Assembly (NCBI RefSeq): GCF_035506375.1
Contig: NZ_DATJPM010000010.1
Location: 1 to 33,996 of the forward strand
Source of the DNA: Methanocella sp.
GTDB taxonomy: Archaea; Halobacteriota; Methanocellia; Methanocellales; Methanocellaceae
Direction of reading: 5' to 3'
DNA length: 33,996 nt
In this document: positions 22,599 through 30,472 of the stretch, piece after piece
How positions within the stretch are numbered: position 1 is the first letter of the stretch
Layout of the letters: every line of letters starts with the position of its first letter
Notes under the pieces: generated by a model
Told to the model about the DNA's origin: nothing
The model's input: the letters and a program-made list of their open reading frames with translations, nothing else
Databases searched by the model: none
Program-made: the position numbers and the translations under genes

Positions 22599-23750
22599 AT
22601 GCGCGTCAAGTATCTCCAGTGCGTCCGCTGCGGCCGGAAGTACCCGAAGGAGGAGATCCGCTACCGGTGCGACTGCGGGGACAGTATCGAGATCGTCTAC
22701 GATTACGGGGAGCTCGACATAAGCTGGCCTGAGCTGAGAAAGCGTACCTTCTGCCACTGGAGGTACCGCGAGTTCTACCCCGACCTGAAGAAAAAGAGCA
22801 TCATCACCATGGGCGAGGGCGGCACGAGCCTGGTGCGGTCCCGGAACGTCGTGGAAAAGACCGGCTGCAGGGAGCTACTTTTCAAGATGGAGAGCCTGAA
22901 TCCCACGGGATCTTTTAAGGATAGGGGCTCGACGGTGGAGATATCCCATGCAAAGGAGTACGGCGCCCCGGAGCTGGTGCTCGCGTCGACCGGCAACATG
23001 GGCGCCAGCGTGGCCGCATACACGGCCCGGGGAGGCATCGGCTGCAGCATTTACGTGCCAAAGAACACGCCTCGCGTGAAGCTGCTCCAGATGGAGGCGC
23101 ATGGAGCCAGCATAAAAAGGGTTAACGGCGACTACACCGCGGCCATGGTGGAGGCGCGCAGGCAGTTTGAGGAAAAACACGTTTATCTCGCGGGCGACTA
23201 TCCATACCGGAGCGAGGGCGAGAAGTCGGTGAGCTTCGAGATCGCCGACGTGCTCGGTACCGACTATGACTACATCGCCGTGCCGATAGGGAATGGTACG
23301 CTGCTCCACGGCATGTGGAAAGGCCTGAAGGAAATGAAGCTCACAGGGCTAATAGACAGGCTGCCGAAGATCATCGGCGTACAGGCCGAAGGCTGCAACA
23401 CGGTGGCAAAGGCGTTTTTAAGACGCACGGACCGCATAGAGCCCGTAATGCCCCATACACTCATGGATGCCGTCGCATGCGGCGATCCGCTGGACGGAAG
23501 CTGGGCGCTCAGGGCATTGAAAGAGTCGGAAGGCTTCGCGGTCACGGCGTCGGACAATGAGGCGAGCTGTGCCCGGGGCATGCTGGCCCGGGAAGAAGGC
23601 ATCTTTGCCGAATTATCCGGGGCTTTGAGCACGGCCGGGCTGATCAAAGCGTACGAACAGAGCATGATCGAAAAAGGAGCACGAGTTGTCTCTGTTATCA
23701 GCGGCCACGGGCTAAAGGAGCCTGAGGCATTTAAATGCCGACCGGCTTAA
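22599..23750 (+). CDS. thrC: Threonine synthase
   Basis: 383 residues. An N-terminal zinc-ribbon-like segment (CVRCGRKYP...RCDCGD, residues 8-28) is typical of one archaeal/bacterial branch. The PLP lysine is K107 in NPTGSFKDRG; phosphate binding is likely at PIGNGTLLHGMW (about 229-240). It converts O-phosphohomoserine to threonine and phosphate. A TATA-like CCTTTTTATTC (about 22568-22578) lies 20-30 bp before ATG 22599, pointing to a leaderless message. The last codons overlap the convergent YdeI-family gene by four bases (TTAA shared by both stops). Confidence 0.93.
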   Translation: MRVKYLQCVRCGRKYPKEEIRYRCDCGDSIEIVYDYGELDISWPELRKRTFCHWRYREFYPDLKKKSIITMGEGGTSLVRSRNVVEKTGCRELLFKMESLNPTGSFKDRGSTVEISHAKEYGAPELVLASTGNMGASVAAYTARGGIGCSIYVPKNTPRVKLLQMEAHGASIKRVNGDYTAAMVEARRQFEEKHVYLAGDYPYRSEGEKSVSFEIADVLGTDYDYIAVPIGNGTLLHGMWKGLKEMKLTGLIDRLPKIIGVQAEGCNTVAKAFLRRTDRIEPVMPHTLMDAVACGDPLDGSWALRALKESEGFAVTASDNEASCARGMLAREEGIFAELSGALSTAGLIKAYEQSMIEKGARVVSVISGHGLKEPEAFKCRPA

Positions 23751-24313
23751 TAGTATTTCTCGATACCGCCATATCCGATCTTTTTATTCTGCCTGGCGGC
23801 GCGAATAAAATTATCGAGCCGTTTTTTATACTCATCCGGGCGCTTCCGGGAGGAATCGATGTAGGCAATGCGTATCCTCTTATATGGATCGGAAAATCCG
23901 CAGTAGTTCTTCCAGGCGACCTCGTCCTTTAGTATCGCTTCGAGTATATCCTGCGGAAAGACAAACTCTTCTGCGAGGACGATTTTGACGATATTTTCTA
24001 TCGAAGGGTGCAGCTGTCCATGTTGAAACAGCCAGCGCAGTCTCTCCTTGTTCGCCTGGGAGTAGCTGCTTTTGGGGTTTCTGGGCGAGAATCTTTGGGC
24101 CGCATGAAGCTCGTCGATCGAATGGATCGTGCTGTCGATCCAGCCGAAACAGAGGGCCTCCTCCACCGCGTCGTTATAGGGCAGGCGCGGCTCACCGGAG
24201 GACTTGTTCGGGTATACTAGCCAGACCTCCTTCTCGCCCTCGAAATTTTCCTGGAGCCACCGACGCCATTCCTGCCGGTCAGTCACGTATAGCAGCTTAC
24301 CTTCTTCAGCCAT
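23747..24313 (-). CDS. YdeI/OmpD-associated family protein
   Basis: 188 residues. VWLVYPNKSSGEPRLPYNDAVEEALCFGWIDS (about 29-60) is the hallmark block of this family, followed by RFSPRNPKSSYSQANKER. The C-terminal part, FVFPQDILEAILKDEVAWKNY and YIDSSRKRPDEYKKRLDNFI, also fits. The family is widespread in bacteria and some archaea and has been linked to bacteriocin resistance, but its biochemical activity is unknown. Soluble, cytoplasmic. Tail-to-tail with thrC. Monocistronic. Confidence 0.88.
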   Translation of the reverse strand: MAEEGKLLYVTDRQEWRRWLQENFEGEKEVWLVYPNKSSGEPRLPYNDAVEEALCFGWIDSTIHSIDELHAAQRFSPRNPKSSYSQANKERLRWLFQHGQLHPSIENIVKIVLAEEFVFPQDILEAILKDEVAWKNYCGFSDPYKRIRIAYIDSSRKRPDEYKKRLDNFIRAARQNKKIGYGGIEKYY

Positions 24314-24365
24314 GTCTATCCCACATATAGTAATTTGTATCAGCCATACCTGGCGGCTTGCTCAA

Positions 24366-24388
24366 GAGCACGAGGTCTTCAAGTGCTC
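24366..24388 (-). terminator. Possible terminator hairpin of the ECF operon
   Basis: GAGCAC (24366-24371) and GTGCTC (24383-24388) pair around an 11-nt loop, just after the last gene of the minus-strand operon. No clear T-run follows, so this is tentative. Confidence 0.3.
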
Positions 24389-24391
24389 CCA

Positions 24392-24667
24392 CTATATCTT
24401 GAACACTTTAAGCAGAACGACGCAGGCTGCGATCAGCAGGATCAAGATCACTATATACGTAAGCGGATTGCCCTCAATATTAAATCCAAGGAAGCCATTA
24501 TCGCCTTTTTCGTCTCCGCCGCCTCCCTGGCCTACGGCCTGCGAGAAACGCTCTTCGATCCCCTTATTACCCGAGACCAGATATGCGACGGCGCCAAAGA
24601 TGACGAAGAGGAGCAGGATCGCAATGAAGACGATGACGCCCCGATTGCCTTTAGCCTTATCCTGCAT
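24392..24667 (-). CDS. PDGLE/CbiN-like small subunit of the nickel/cobalt ECF transporter
   Basis: 91 residues: helix about 11-32, an outer loop with GNKGIEERFSQAVGQGGGGD, and a second helix about 67-89. Topology and position after cbiM match the CbiN or PDGLE component. NKGIEERF aligns with the PDGLE motif (PDGLE followed by basic/hydrophobic residues), although the Pro-Asp is lost. It should help load metal into CbiM. Its start overlaps cbiM by 11 bases, so the two are translated together. Function by context rather than strong sequence identity. Confidence 0.6.
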   Translation of the reverse strand: MQDKAKGNRGVIVFIAILLLFVIFGAVAYLVSGNKGIEERFSQAVGQGGGGDEKGDNGFLGFNIEGNPLTYIVILILLIAACVVLLKVFKI

Positions 24668-25313
24668 GCGCAGCCTCCCCGAGGATGTCAGGCCTTACCC
24701 TCTGGATATAGGAGACGACGTATCCCGTGACGACCGCTTCGATCACGGCGATTATCATATTGATGCCCGCGATGACCAGGAGGCCATAAAATACGTCCAG
24801 CGTACTCTGGTTCACGCCCTGGACGCCGGAGATCAGGATGATGGCGATCATCGCCAAGTTGCCCAGGAACAGGCCCAGCAGCGTGGCGATACCAGCCCGG
24901 GGGAAAGTGTCGAACTTGAGCCTGCCCAGCCACGAATAAATGAAATAGGCTGTGGTGAGCTCAGTTATGTTGATAAGGCAATTGGCGCCGATAAGCCCCC
25001 ATCCGCCATGGCCGATTGCTGCAGAGAAAATGTTGACGATGAGCATGATGATGCTGCCGATGGCCGGCCCCATGAGGATGCCGATGAGGGGCGTCAGGTT
25101 CATGTGAACGCCGCCGGCGATGGGTATGTTGATCTGGAACAGCGCGAACGATGCCGCCGTACATAGCCCAGCCAGGGTGATCTGGCGATTATCGATTTTT
25201 TTAAATCGCCTTAAATAGATAAGGCAAACGCCGATGACGAGGATCGCCAGCAGCCACCAGACCACGACCCAGAATATGGTGAATGAGCCGTCCTCAAGAT
25301 GAATATGTGCCAT
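24657..25313 (-). CDS. cbiM: ECF transporter substrate-binding subunit CbiM/NikM
   Basis: 218 residues, about six helices. MAHIHLEDGSF at the N-terminus and PIAGGVHMNLTPLIGILMGP (residues 69-88) hold the metal site of CbiM/NikM, where the N-terminal amine, the next His and a His in the second block bind Ni or Co. IGHGGWGLIGANCLIN is another family block. Classical members start MHI; here Ala follows Met, so removal of Met would place His at position 2. Whether it takes nickel or cobalt is not decided by these residues. The gene has its own TATA-like box (25351-25360), 94 bp after the cbiO stop. Confidence 0.9.
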   Translation of the reverse strand: MAHIHLEDGSFTIFWVVVWWLLAILVIGVCLIYLRRFKKIDNRQITLAGLCTAASFALFQINIPIAGGVHMNLTPLIGILMGPAIGSIIMLIVNIFSAAIGHGGWGLIGANCLINITELTTAYFIYSWLGRLKFDTFPRAGIATLLGLFLGNLAMIAIILISGVQGVNQSTLDVFYGLLVIAGINMIIAVIEAVVTGYVVSYIQRVRPDILGEAAHAG

Positions 25314-25350
25314 GCGGATTTCACTACATTATCATATTTCGCTTGAGAAG

Positions 25351-25377
25351 GATATAAAAGTTTGGGTATCATCCAAA
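25351..25377 (-). promoter_or_regulatory. Promoter and possible operator upstream of cbiM
   Basis: The minus strand reads CTTTTATATC (25360-25351), some 38-47 bp before ATG 25313. Directly upstream is the inverted repeat TTTGG-N7-CCAAA (25361-25377). A metal-dependent regulator binding here would cover the B-recognition/TATA region. Confidence 0.45.
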
Positions 25378-25407
25378 TTTTAAGCGAGGGATGTTCTCCT
25401 AATCCGT

Positions 25408-26295
25408 TCACTGGCGCTTATTTATCCCGGCGGATATGATGCCGACCAGCTCCTCGATATTCAGGGGACGACTGCCAGGGTCGAGGCCCAGGACGGGCCG
25501 GATGCTTTCGTATATCCGGGCGGCGTCCGGCTGCTTTAAGCCCGCCTCCGCCAGCAGCTCATGGTCGAAAAAAATCTCCGATGGCCGCCCTTCGGCAATG
25601 ATGGAGCCCCCCTTCACGATGCAGATGCGATCGGCCAGCCTTGCGGCCATGTCCATGTCGTGGGTGGCGACCACGATGCTGATGCCGTGCGACTTCTTCA
25701 GGTCAAGAATGATCCTCTCGATCATATCCGAGTGATTAGGGTCCAGATCCGAGGTCGGCTCATCCATCGCGATCACCCGGGGTTTCATGGCCAGGACGCC
25801 GGCGATGCAGACCAGCCTCTTCTGGCCGCCCGAAAGATATGATGGTATTTTCGACGCGAGAGACTCCGCGCCAACGGCGCGCAGCGCTTCCATGGCAACG
25901 GACCGGGCCTCTTCGATGCCCATCCCCATGTTGACGGGGCCGAACATGACGTCGTCCAGGACTGTGGGAGCGAAAAGCTGGTCGTCCGATCTCTGGAACA
26001 CGACGCCCACCTCTTTCCAGATATCGCCCCGGGCCGTGCTGACGGCCTTCCCGAGCACGCTTACGCGGCCGCTGCTCGGCTTGAGCAGGCCGTTGAGGTG
26101 CTCGATAAGCGTTGATTTTCCCGAGCCGTTGGGGCCGCACAGGGCCACCACCTCGTCCTTGAGCACCCGGAAGCACATATTGTGGATCCCGATGCTGCCA
26201 TCCGGATATATGTGGCTGGCACAATCCACGTGGATCAGCTCGTCCCCGGCGGGCATGCAGGTATGTTCCAGACTTAATGACTGTAATTTCGTCAT
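25408..26295 (-). CDS. cbiO: ECF transporter ATPase CbiO
   Basis: 295 residues. Walker A GPNGSGKST (about 54-62), Q-loop at VFQRSDDQLF, ABC signature YLSGGQKRLVCIAGVL (about 153-168), Walker B VIAMDEPTSDLD (about 174-185) and the switch His in VVATHDMD. It powers uptake through the CbiQ-CbiM complex. The C-terminal extension of about 50 residues (SEIFFDHELLAEAGLKQPDAARI) is typical of CbiO rather than EcfA. It begins nine bases after the cbiQ stop. Confidence 0.94.
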   Translation of the reverse strand: MTKLQSLSLEHTCMPAGDELIHVDCASHIYPDGSIGIHNMCFRVLKDEVVALCGPNGSGKSTLIEHLNGLLKPSSGRVSVLGKAVSTARGDIWKEVGVVFQRSDDQLFAPTVLDDVMFGPVNMGMGIEEARSVAMEALRAVGAESLASKIPSYLSGGQKRLVCIAGVLAMKPRVIAMDEPTSDLDPNHSDMIERIILDLKKSHGISIVVATHDMDMAARLADRICIVKGGSIIAEGRPSEIFFDHELLAEAGLKQPDAARIYESIRPVLGLDPGSRPLNIEELVGIISAGINKRQ

Positions 26296-26304
26296 ATCAC
26301 ACCA

Positions 26305-27111
26305 TCACAACGGTAATTTTACGAAATAAAGCAAATATGCGGCAATGGCGATCGCCACGAGCATGAAAGCGCAATCCCGGAGGCCGATCCCGGGTATCTG
26401 CGAGGCCGCGAAGTATTTTCCACTGAACCCCCGCGCCTCCATCGCCTTATTGACACGGTCGGCCCGGTCGAAGGACCGGATCATCGTCAGGGCGAAGACC
26501 TCGGCGAACATGCCGGTCTGCCTCATCGAGCTTTTGATGATGCCGCCTCCCCGGGAATACAGGGCCTTGAGCATCGTGTCGATCATGCTCAGGGTGATAA
26601 AAATAAAGCGATAGGACATGAGGAATATCTGGTCGATAGGGGACGGAAAAATGCGGTATATCATGGCCGAGAAATAGTTGTACCGGGTAGTCATGAGGAA
26701 GAACAGCGAGTACGTGACCGATATCAGCGCCTTGAGCAGGAGAGTCGTGACCATTATGGCCCCGCCATCGGTCAGGGTCAGGGGATAGAATGGCAGGGGG
26801 ATTGTAAACAAGGCCCTGCCGGGCTCATTCCACATTAAAATTATTACCAGGGAAAGTACGAATATCAGCGGCAGTAAGTACCACTGGAACAGCTTCCTCA
26901 GGGGCAGGCCGGCCATCCGGTATACGAGGAGTATGAGGAGATACAGGGCGGCGAGCAGGACAAGGCTCCGGGCAATCGTGACGAAAACGATGATGAGCAC
27001 GAGCATAATCCCCTTTGTCCAGGGGCTGACCTTCGAGAAAATAGTATTAACGTTCTCGCTGTAGTACGTGATAAGATTAAAGTCGGGTATATGGGACGAT
27101 AGCTCGCTCAA
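26305..27111 (-). CDS. cbiQ: ECF transporter transmembrane coupling subunit CbiQ
   Basis: 268 residues with about six helices. The coupling motifs that contact the ATPases are visible: ALYSRGGG (about 184-191) and KAMEARGFSGKY (about 223-234), the A-R-G pair of T components. It links CbiO to CbiM. It lies 13 bp after the DtxR-type gene. Together with CbiM, CbiO and the small subunit it makes a complete group I nickel/cobalt ECF transporter. Confidence 0.92.
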   Translation of the reverse strand: MSELSSHIPDFNLITYYSENVNTIFSKVSPWTKGIMLVLIIVFVTIARSLVLLAALYLLILLVYRMAGLPLRKLFQWYLLPLIFVLSLVIILMWNEPGRALFTIPLPFYPLTLTDGGAIMVTTLLLKALISVTYSLFFLMTTRYNYFSAMIYRIFPSPIDQIFLMSYRFIFITLSMIDTMLKALYSRGGGIIKSSMRQTGMFAEVFALTMIRSFDRADRVNKAMEARGFSGKYFAASQIPGIGLRDCAFMLVAIAIAAYLLYFVKLPL

Positions 27112-27124
27112 CGGAGCCTACCCC

Positions 27125-27559
27125 CTAGTCCTCGCCGGGACAGCAGCAGCACGTGTCGTGCTTGATTGGCCCGCAGATGCCCATAGTCGGGTGGCCAAGG
27201 GATGTACATATCTTATCAACCAGATCCTTGGATATGTGGCCTTCCAGCCTTGTCGCCTCCACGCACGCCTCCTCCGCCGTGAGCCCGTAATGCGAGAGCA
27301 TGAGCTCGACGATGCGGTGGCGCCGTATAAGAAACTCGGCGTACTCCCTGCCCCGGTCCGTAAGGCAGATGCTGCCGTACCGCTCGTGCTCGATGAGACC
27401 AGTCGATGACATCTCGGTAACGGTCTTCGTGACGGTCGACGGGTCCAGGCGGAAGTGCTCGGCGAGGTTCGTCGTAAAGGCCTTGCCGTTGTGCTCCAGG
27501 ATGAACATGAGATACTGGCTTTTTTTGGGGCTGAGCTCGAACCCATCGATATCTTTCAT
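27125..27559 (-). CDS. DtxR-family metal-dependent regulator with poly-Cys tail
   Basis: 144 residues. N-terminal winged helix (LSPKKSQYLMFILEHNGKAFTTNLAEHFRLDPSTVTKTV, residues 8-46) and a dimerisation/metal domain with EEACVEATRLEGHIS (about 95-109), where C-x2-E-x4-E-x-H is the primary DtxR metal site. No SH3-like FeoA domain. The C-terminus is unusual: ICGPIKHDTCCCCPGED, five Cys and one His in the last 16 residues, which could bind the same or another metal. First gene of the ECF operon, so it probably senses cell Ni or Co and represses cbiQ-cbiO-cbiM. A TATA-like ATTATTTATAATG lies about 27581-27593. Confidence 0.9.
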   Translation of the reverse strand: MKDIDGFELSPKKSQYLMFILEHNGKAFTTNLAEHFRLDPSTVTKTVTEMSSTGLIEHERYGSICLTDRGREYAEFLIRRHRIVELMLSHYGLTAEEACVEATRLEGHISKDLVDKICTSLGHPTMGICGPIKHDTCCCCPGED

Positions 27560-27737
27560 CTATCGAGTATACGTTCGCTCATTATAAATAATTTTTGGGG
27601 ACGGGCCAAATTGCAAAGGGCTGGAGCTAAGGTAAAATAAAAACCTGCCGCATAAACGAATCACGCATAATAAACATGACCCGTATAAAGTGAGAATAGT
27701 GTAACTTATATATCAGATACGACATAACCTGACCAAT

Positions 27738-27932
27738 ATGCCAAAAGCGGATATCCCGGAGAATCTCCACAAGGAGGTCAAGAAGTTCGCCATCGAGCAC
27801 GACCTCTCCTTAAAGGATGCATATGCCCGGCTTATCGAGTACGCGCTGGAGCAGAAATACGACAAGGCCTCATTAAAGAAAATATTAAAAGAAAAAGGGG
27901 CGGGCCAGGACGATATAATCGTCGGCTCCTAA
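27738..27932 (+). CDS. Small ribbon-helix-helix protein
   Basis: 64 residues. PKADIPENLHKEVKKFAIEH followed by DLSLKDAYARLIEYALEQ (residues about 2-39) has the beta-strand, helix A, turn, helix B pattern of CopG/Arc-type DNA-binding domains. The remainder is a charged tail. TATATATC-type sequence (ACTTATATATCAG, 27703-27715) lies 23-35 bp upstream of ATG 27738, so a leaderless transcript is likely. No toxin gene is beside it; it could be an orphan antitoxin-like or general regulator. Its stop overlaps the glmU stop by four bases (convergent). Confidence 0.7.
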   Translation: MPKADIPENLHKEVKKFAIEHDLSLKDAYARLIEYALEQKYDKASLKKILKEKGAGQDDIIVGS

Positions 27933-29158
27933 TTCCACTTAACGATCCGCTGTTTTGAACCCACTTCACCTTTAATGAGCACGCCTGGCCCGATCAGCGC
28001 CCCGGCGCCGACCGTGGTGCCGACGTTGATGAGGCTGCCGATGCCCGTGTGCACGTCGTCGCCCATGATGACGCCGAGCTTCCGCCGGCCGCTGTCCACC
28101 ATCTGGCCTTTTACCATGACCTGTATGGTCCGCTCGTCCAGGCGCAGGTTCGCTATCTTCGTGCCGGCGCCGAAGTTACACCGGCACCCGATGATGCTGT
28201 CGCCCACATAGCTCAGGTGGCCGATCTTCGTATCGTCCATGATGATCGAGTTCTTTATCTCGACGGCATTGCCGATATGGACGTTGTTGCCGATGCTGGT
28301 CATCGGCCGGATATAGCAGTTGGGGCCGATGTCGCAGTTATCGCCGATGATCACCGGGCCGACGATGTAGGCGCCATTGCGGACGATGGTGCCCTTGCCG
28401 ATGCTGACCTCGCCCTTCAAAGTCGCGAGGGGCTCCACCTCGCCCTGGACCCGGCCCTTCATGAAGCTCAGCGCCATCTCGTTCGCCGCCAGCAGGTCCC
28501 AGGGCTTCCCGATGTCCAGCCACTCCTCCTCCATAAGTTCGTAGCCCACCTGCTTGCCGTTATCGATGAGATACTGTATCGCGTCCGTGACCTCGATCTC
28601 GCCCCGTGGCGAAAGCCCCGTCTCCTCGATGGCGACGAAAACCAGGGGGCTGAACATGTAGATGCCCATGTTAGCCATATCCGTGGGCGGGTTAGGGGAC
28701 TTCTCCACGATACGCTTCACCCTGCCGCCATCGGTCTCGATGACCCCGAACGCCCGGGGGTCCGCGACCCGCTTCACGGCGATGACAGCGACCTCTTTCC
28801 GGTGCATGAGCTTGTGGATCTGGCTCGCGCTCATGATGACGTCGCCGTTCAGCGCGATAAAGCGCTCATCCTGGATCGAGGAGGCCATGCCGAAGGCATG
28901 GCCGGTGCCCATCTGCTTATCCTGCACGATATAGTCGATGTGGACCCCGAACTTCGAGCCGTCGCCGAAATATTCCTCGACTGACTCCTTCTTGTAGCCC
29001 ACGACGAGCGTGATATCCCGTATGCCGGCGGCATATACCTCGCCGATGATATACTCCAGCATAGGCTTGTTCGCTATCGGTAGCATTACCTTGGGCTTGT
29101 TCTCCGTTAAAGGCCTCATCCGGGTACCCTCGCCCGCGGCCAGTATTACTGCTCGCAT
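27929..29158 (-). CDS. glmU: Bifunctional GlcN-1-P acetyltransferase / GlcNAc-1-P uridylyltransferase (archaeal GlmU)
   Basis: 409 residues. N-terminal nucleotidyltransferase (LAAGEGTRMRPLTENKPKVMLPI, residues 6-28) and C-terminal left-handed beta-helix with hexapeptide repeats (about 245-405). H314 in KIGHLSYVGDS aligns with the E. coli GlmU catalytic His in GHLTYLGD, so the acetyltransferase half looks active. It performs the last two steps to UDP-GlcNAc. Its ATG lies within the last codons of glmM (13-base overlap), implying coupling. Last gene of the operon. Confidence 0.9.
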   Translation of the reverse strand: MRAVILAAGEGTRMRPLTENKPKVMLPIANKPMLEYIIGEVYAAGIRDITLVVGYKKESVEEYFGDGSKFGVHIDYIVQDKQMGTGHAFGMASSIQDERFIALNGDVIMSASQIHKLMHRKEVAVIAVKRVADPRAFGVIETDGGRVKRIVEKSPNPPTDMANMGIYMFSPLVFVAIEETGLSPRGEIEVTDAIQYLIDNGKQVGYELMEEEWLDIGKPWDLLAANEMALSFMKGRVQGEVEPLATLKGEVSIGKGTIVRNGAYIVGPVIIGDNCDIGPNCYIRPMTSIGNNVHIGNAVEIKNSIIMDDTKIGHLSYVGDSIIGCRCNFGAGTKIANLRLDERTIQVMVKGQMVDSGRRKLGVIMGDDVHTGIGSLINVGTTVGAGALIGPGVLIKGEVGSKQRIVKWN

Positions 29159-30468
29159 GCCTTAACACACCTCTTCACGATAGATTCCGACCTGTCATAT
29201 AGCGTTGTGAGCGTATCGACGTCCTCCGCCTCGGCGGTGATCCGGATCTTCGGCTCGGTGCCCGACGGCCGGATAAGTACCCAGCCGCCCCCATAGTCGA
29301 CCCGGAGGCCATCCAGCGTGTTGACATCCTTTGCGCTCTTTACATCGATCGCCCCCTTAATTAATTCCATGATTTTTACCTTATCCATGCTCTGCGAAAA
29401 CTTTACGCCGCCCCGCCTGAGCGGGAATTTTGGCAGCGCATCCACGGCGTCCGAGAGCCGGCCGTTCTTGCCCACGAGCTCCACGAGTTTCGCGGCCGCG
29501 TAGATGCCGTCCGGGCAGAAGGACATCTTCGGGAAGATCCAGGTGCCGCTGGTCTCGCCGCCGAAGTCGGCCCCGACGCTTTTTACCTCCTCGGAGACGA
29601 AGGCGTCGCCGATCCTGGTGCGGTAGATCTTCACGCCGTTCACGGACTTCTCGACCATCATGGAGACATCCACCGGGCAGACTAATGAATATTTGACCTC
29701 GTACTGGCAGAAATAGGCCATCAGCTCGTCGCCCGAGACGAACCGCCCCTCGTCGTCCACGGCCATCATGCGGTCAGCGTCCCCGTCCTGGGCGATGCCC
29801 AGGTCGGCCTCCATAGCGATGACAGCCTTCTTCAGCCCGTCCAGGTTCTCCTCCACGGGCTCCGGCTGGCGCGCCGGGAAGAAGCCGTCGGGCTGGCCGT
29901 TCAGCGTGACGACGCGGCAGCCCATCTCCCGTAGAACGTAAGGCGTAATAGTCGTCGCCGCGCCGCAGCCGCAGTCCACGACGACCTTCAGGGGATAATG
30001 CTCTACGTTTTTCAGGATCGAGTCCATGTGCTCCCGCACCGCGTCATGCCGGACGTTTTCCGTGCCCATGTCCTGCCAGCTCGCGCCCTTGATGTCGCTA
30101 TTGATGCTTTTTTCGAGGTCCTCCTGCTGCGCGAGCGAGAAAGCCATTCCGTCGGGGTTCCAAAACTTGAGGCCGTTGTACTCGGGCGGGTTATGGGACG
30201 CCGTGATCATCACGCCGCAGTCGTAGCCCCTGGCCGCGTGCGCCAGCGTTGGCGTGGAAACGAGGCCGACCCGGGTGACTCGCGCTCCCATGGCCAGCAG
30301 CCCCGAGATGAGGGCATTCTCGACCATGGGGCCGGACGTGCGCGGGTCCCGGCCCACGACGACGTACTTGTGCTTCAGCCCGAGCGCCTTTCCCGCCTGC
30401 AGCGCGAGCTCGGGCGTCATCAATTCGTTAACGATGCCTCTGATGCCTGATGAGCCGAATAATGACAT
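29146..30468 (-). CDS. glmM: Phosphoglucosamine mutase
   Basis: 440 residues. MITASHNPPEYNG places the phosphoserine at S91; DGDADR (about residue 235-240, AQDGDADRMM) is the metal loop; GGETSGTWIFP the sugar loop (about 315-325); and RPSGTEPKIRIT (about 407-418) the phosphate-binding loop. It turns glucosamine-6-phosphate into glucosamine-1-phosphate. A GlmM rather than phosphomannomutase call is favoured by its place between glmS and glmU. It starts four bases after glmS stops. Confidence 0.9.
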   Translation of the reverse strand: MSLFGSSGIRGIVNELMTPELALQAGKALGLKHKYVVVGRDPRTSGPMVENALISGLLAMGARVTRVGLVSTPTLAHAARGYDCGVMITASHNPPEYNGLKFWNPDGMAFSLAQQEDLEKSINSDIKGASWQDMGTENVRHDAVREHMDSILKNVEHYPLKVVVDCGCGAATTITPYVLREMGCRVVTLNGQPDGFFPARQPEPVEENLDGLKKAVIAMEADLGIAQDGDADRMMAVDDEGRFVSGDELMAYFCQYEVKYSLVCPVDVSMMVEKSVNGVKIYRTRIGDAFVSEEVKSVGADFGGETSGTWIFPKMSFCPDGIYAAAKLVELVGKNGRLSDAVDALPKFPLRRGGVKFSQSMDKVKIMELIKGAIDVKSAKDVNTLDGLRVDYGGGWVLIRPSGTEPKIRITAEAEDVDTLTTLYDRSESIVKRCVKACEQ

Positions 30469-30472
30469 TTTC

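Noticed and set aside
23747..23750. Overlapping stops of thrC and the YdeI-family gene as a regulatory device
   Set aside because: Shared TTAA stops also occur in similar form (CTAA) at 27929-27932 and are simply compact convergent ends.
28049..28984. Plus-strand frame of 311 codons opposite glmU
   Set aside because: Asp/His/Ala/Val-rich shadow of the GlmU reading frame; no recognisable motif.
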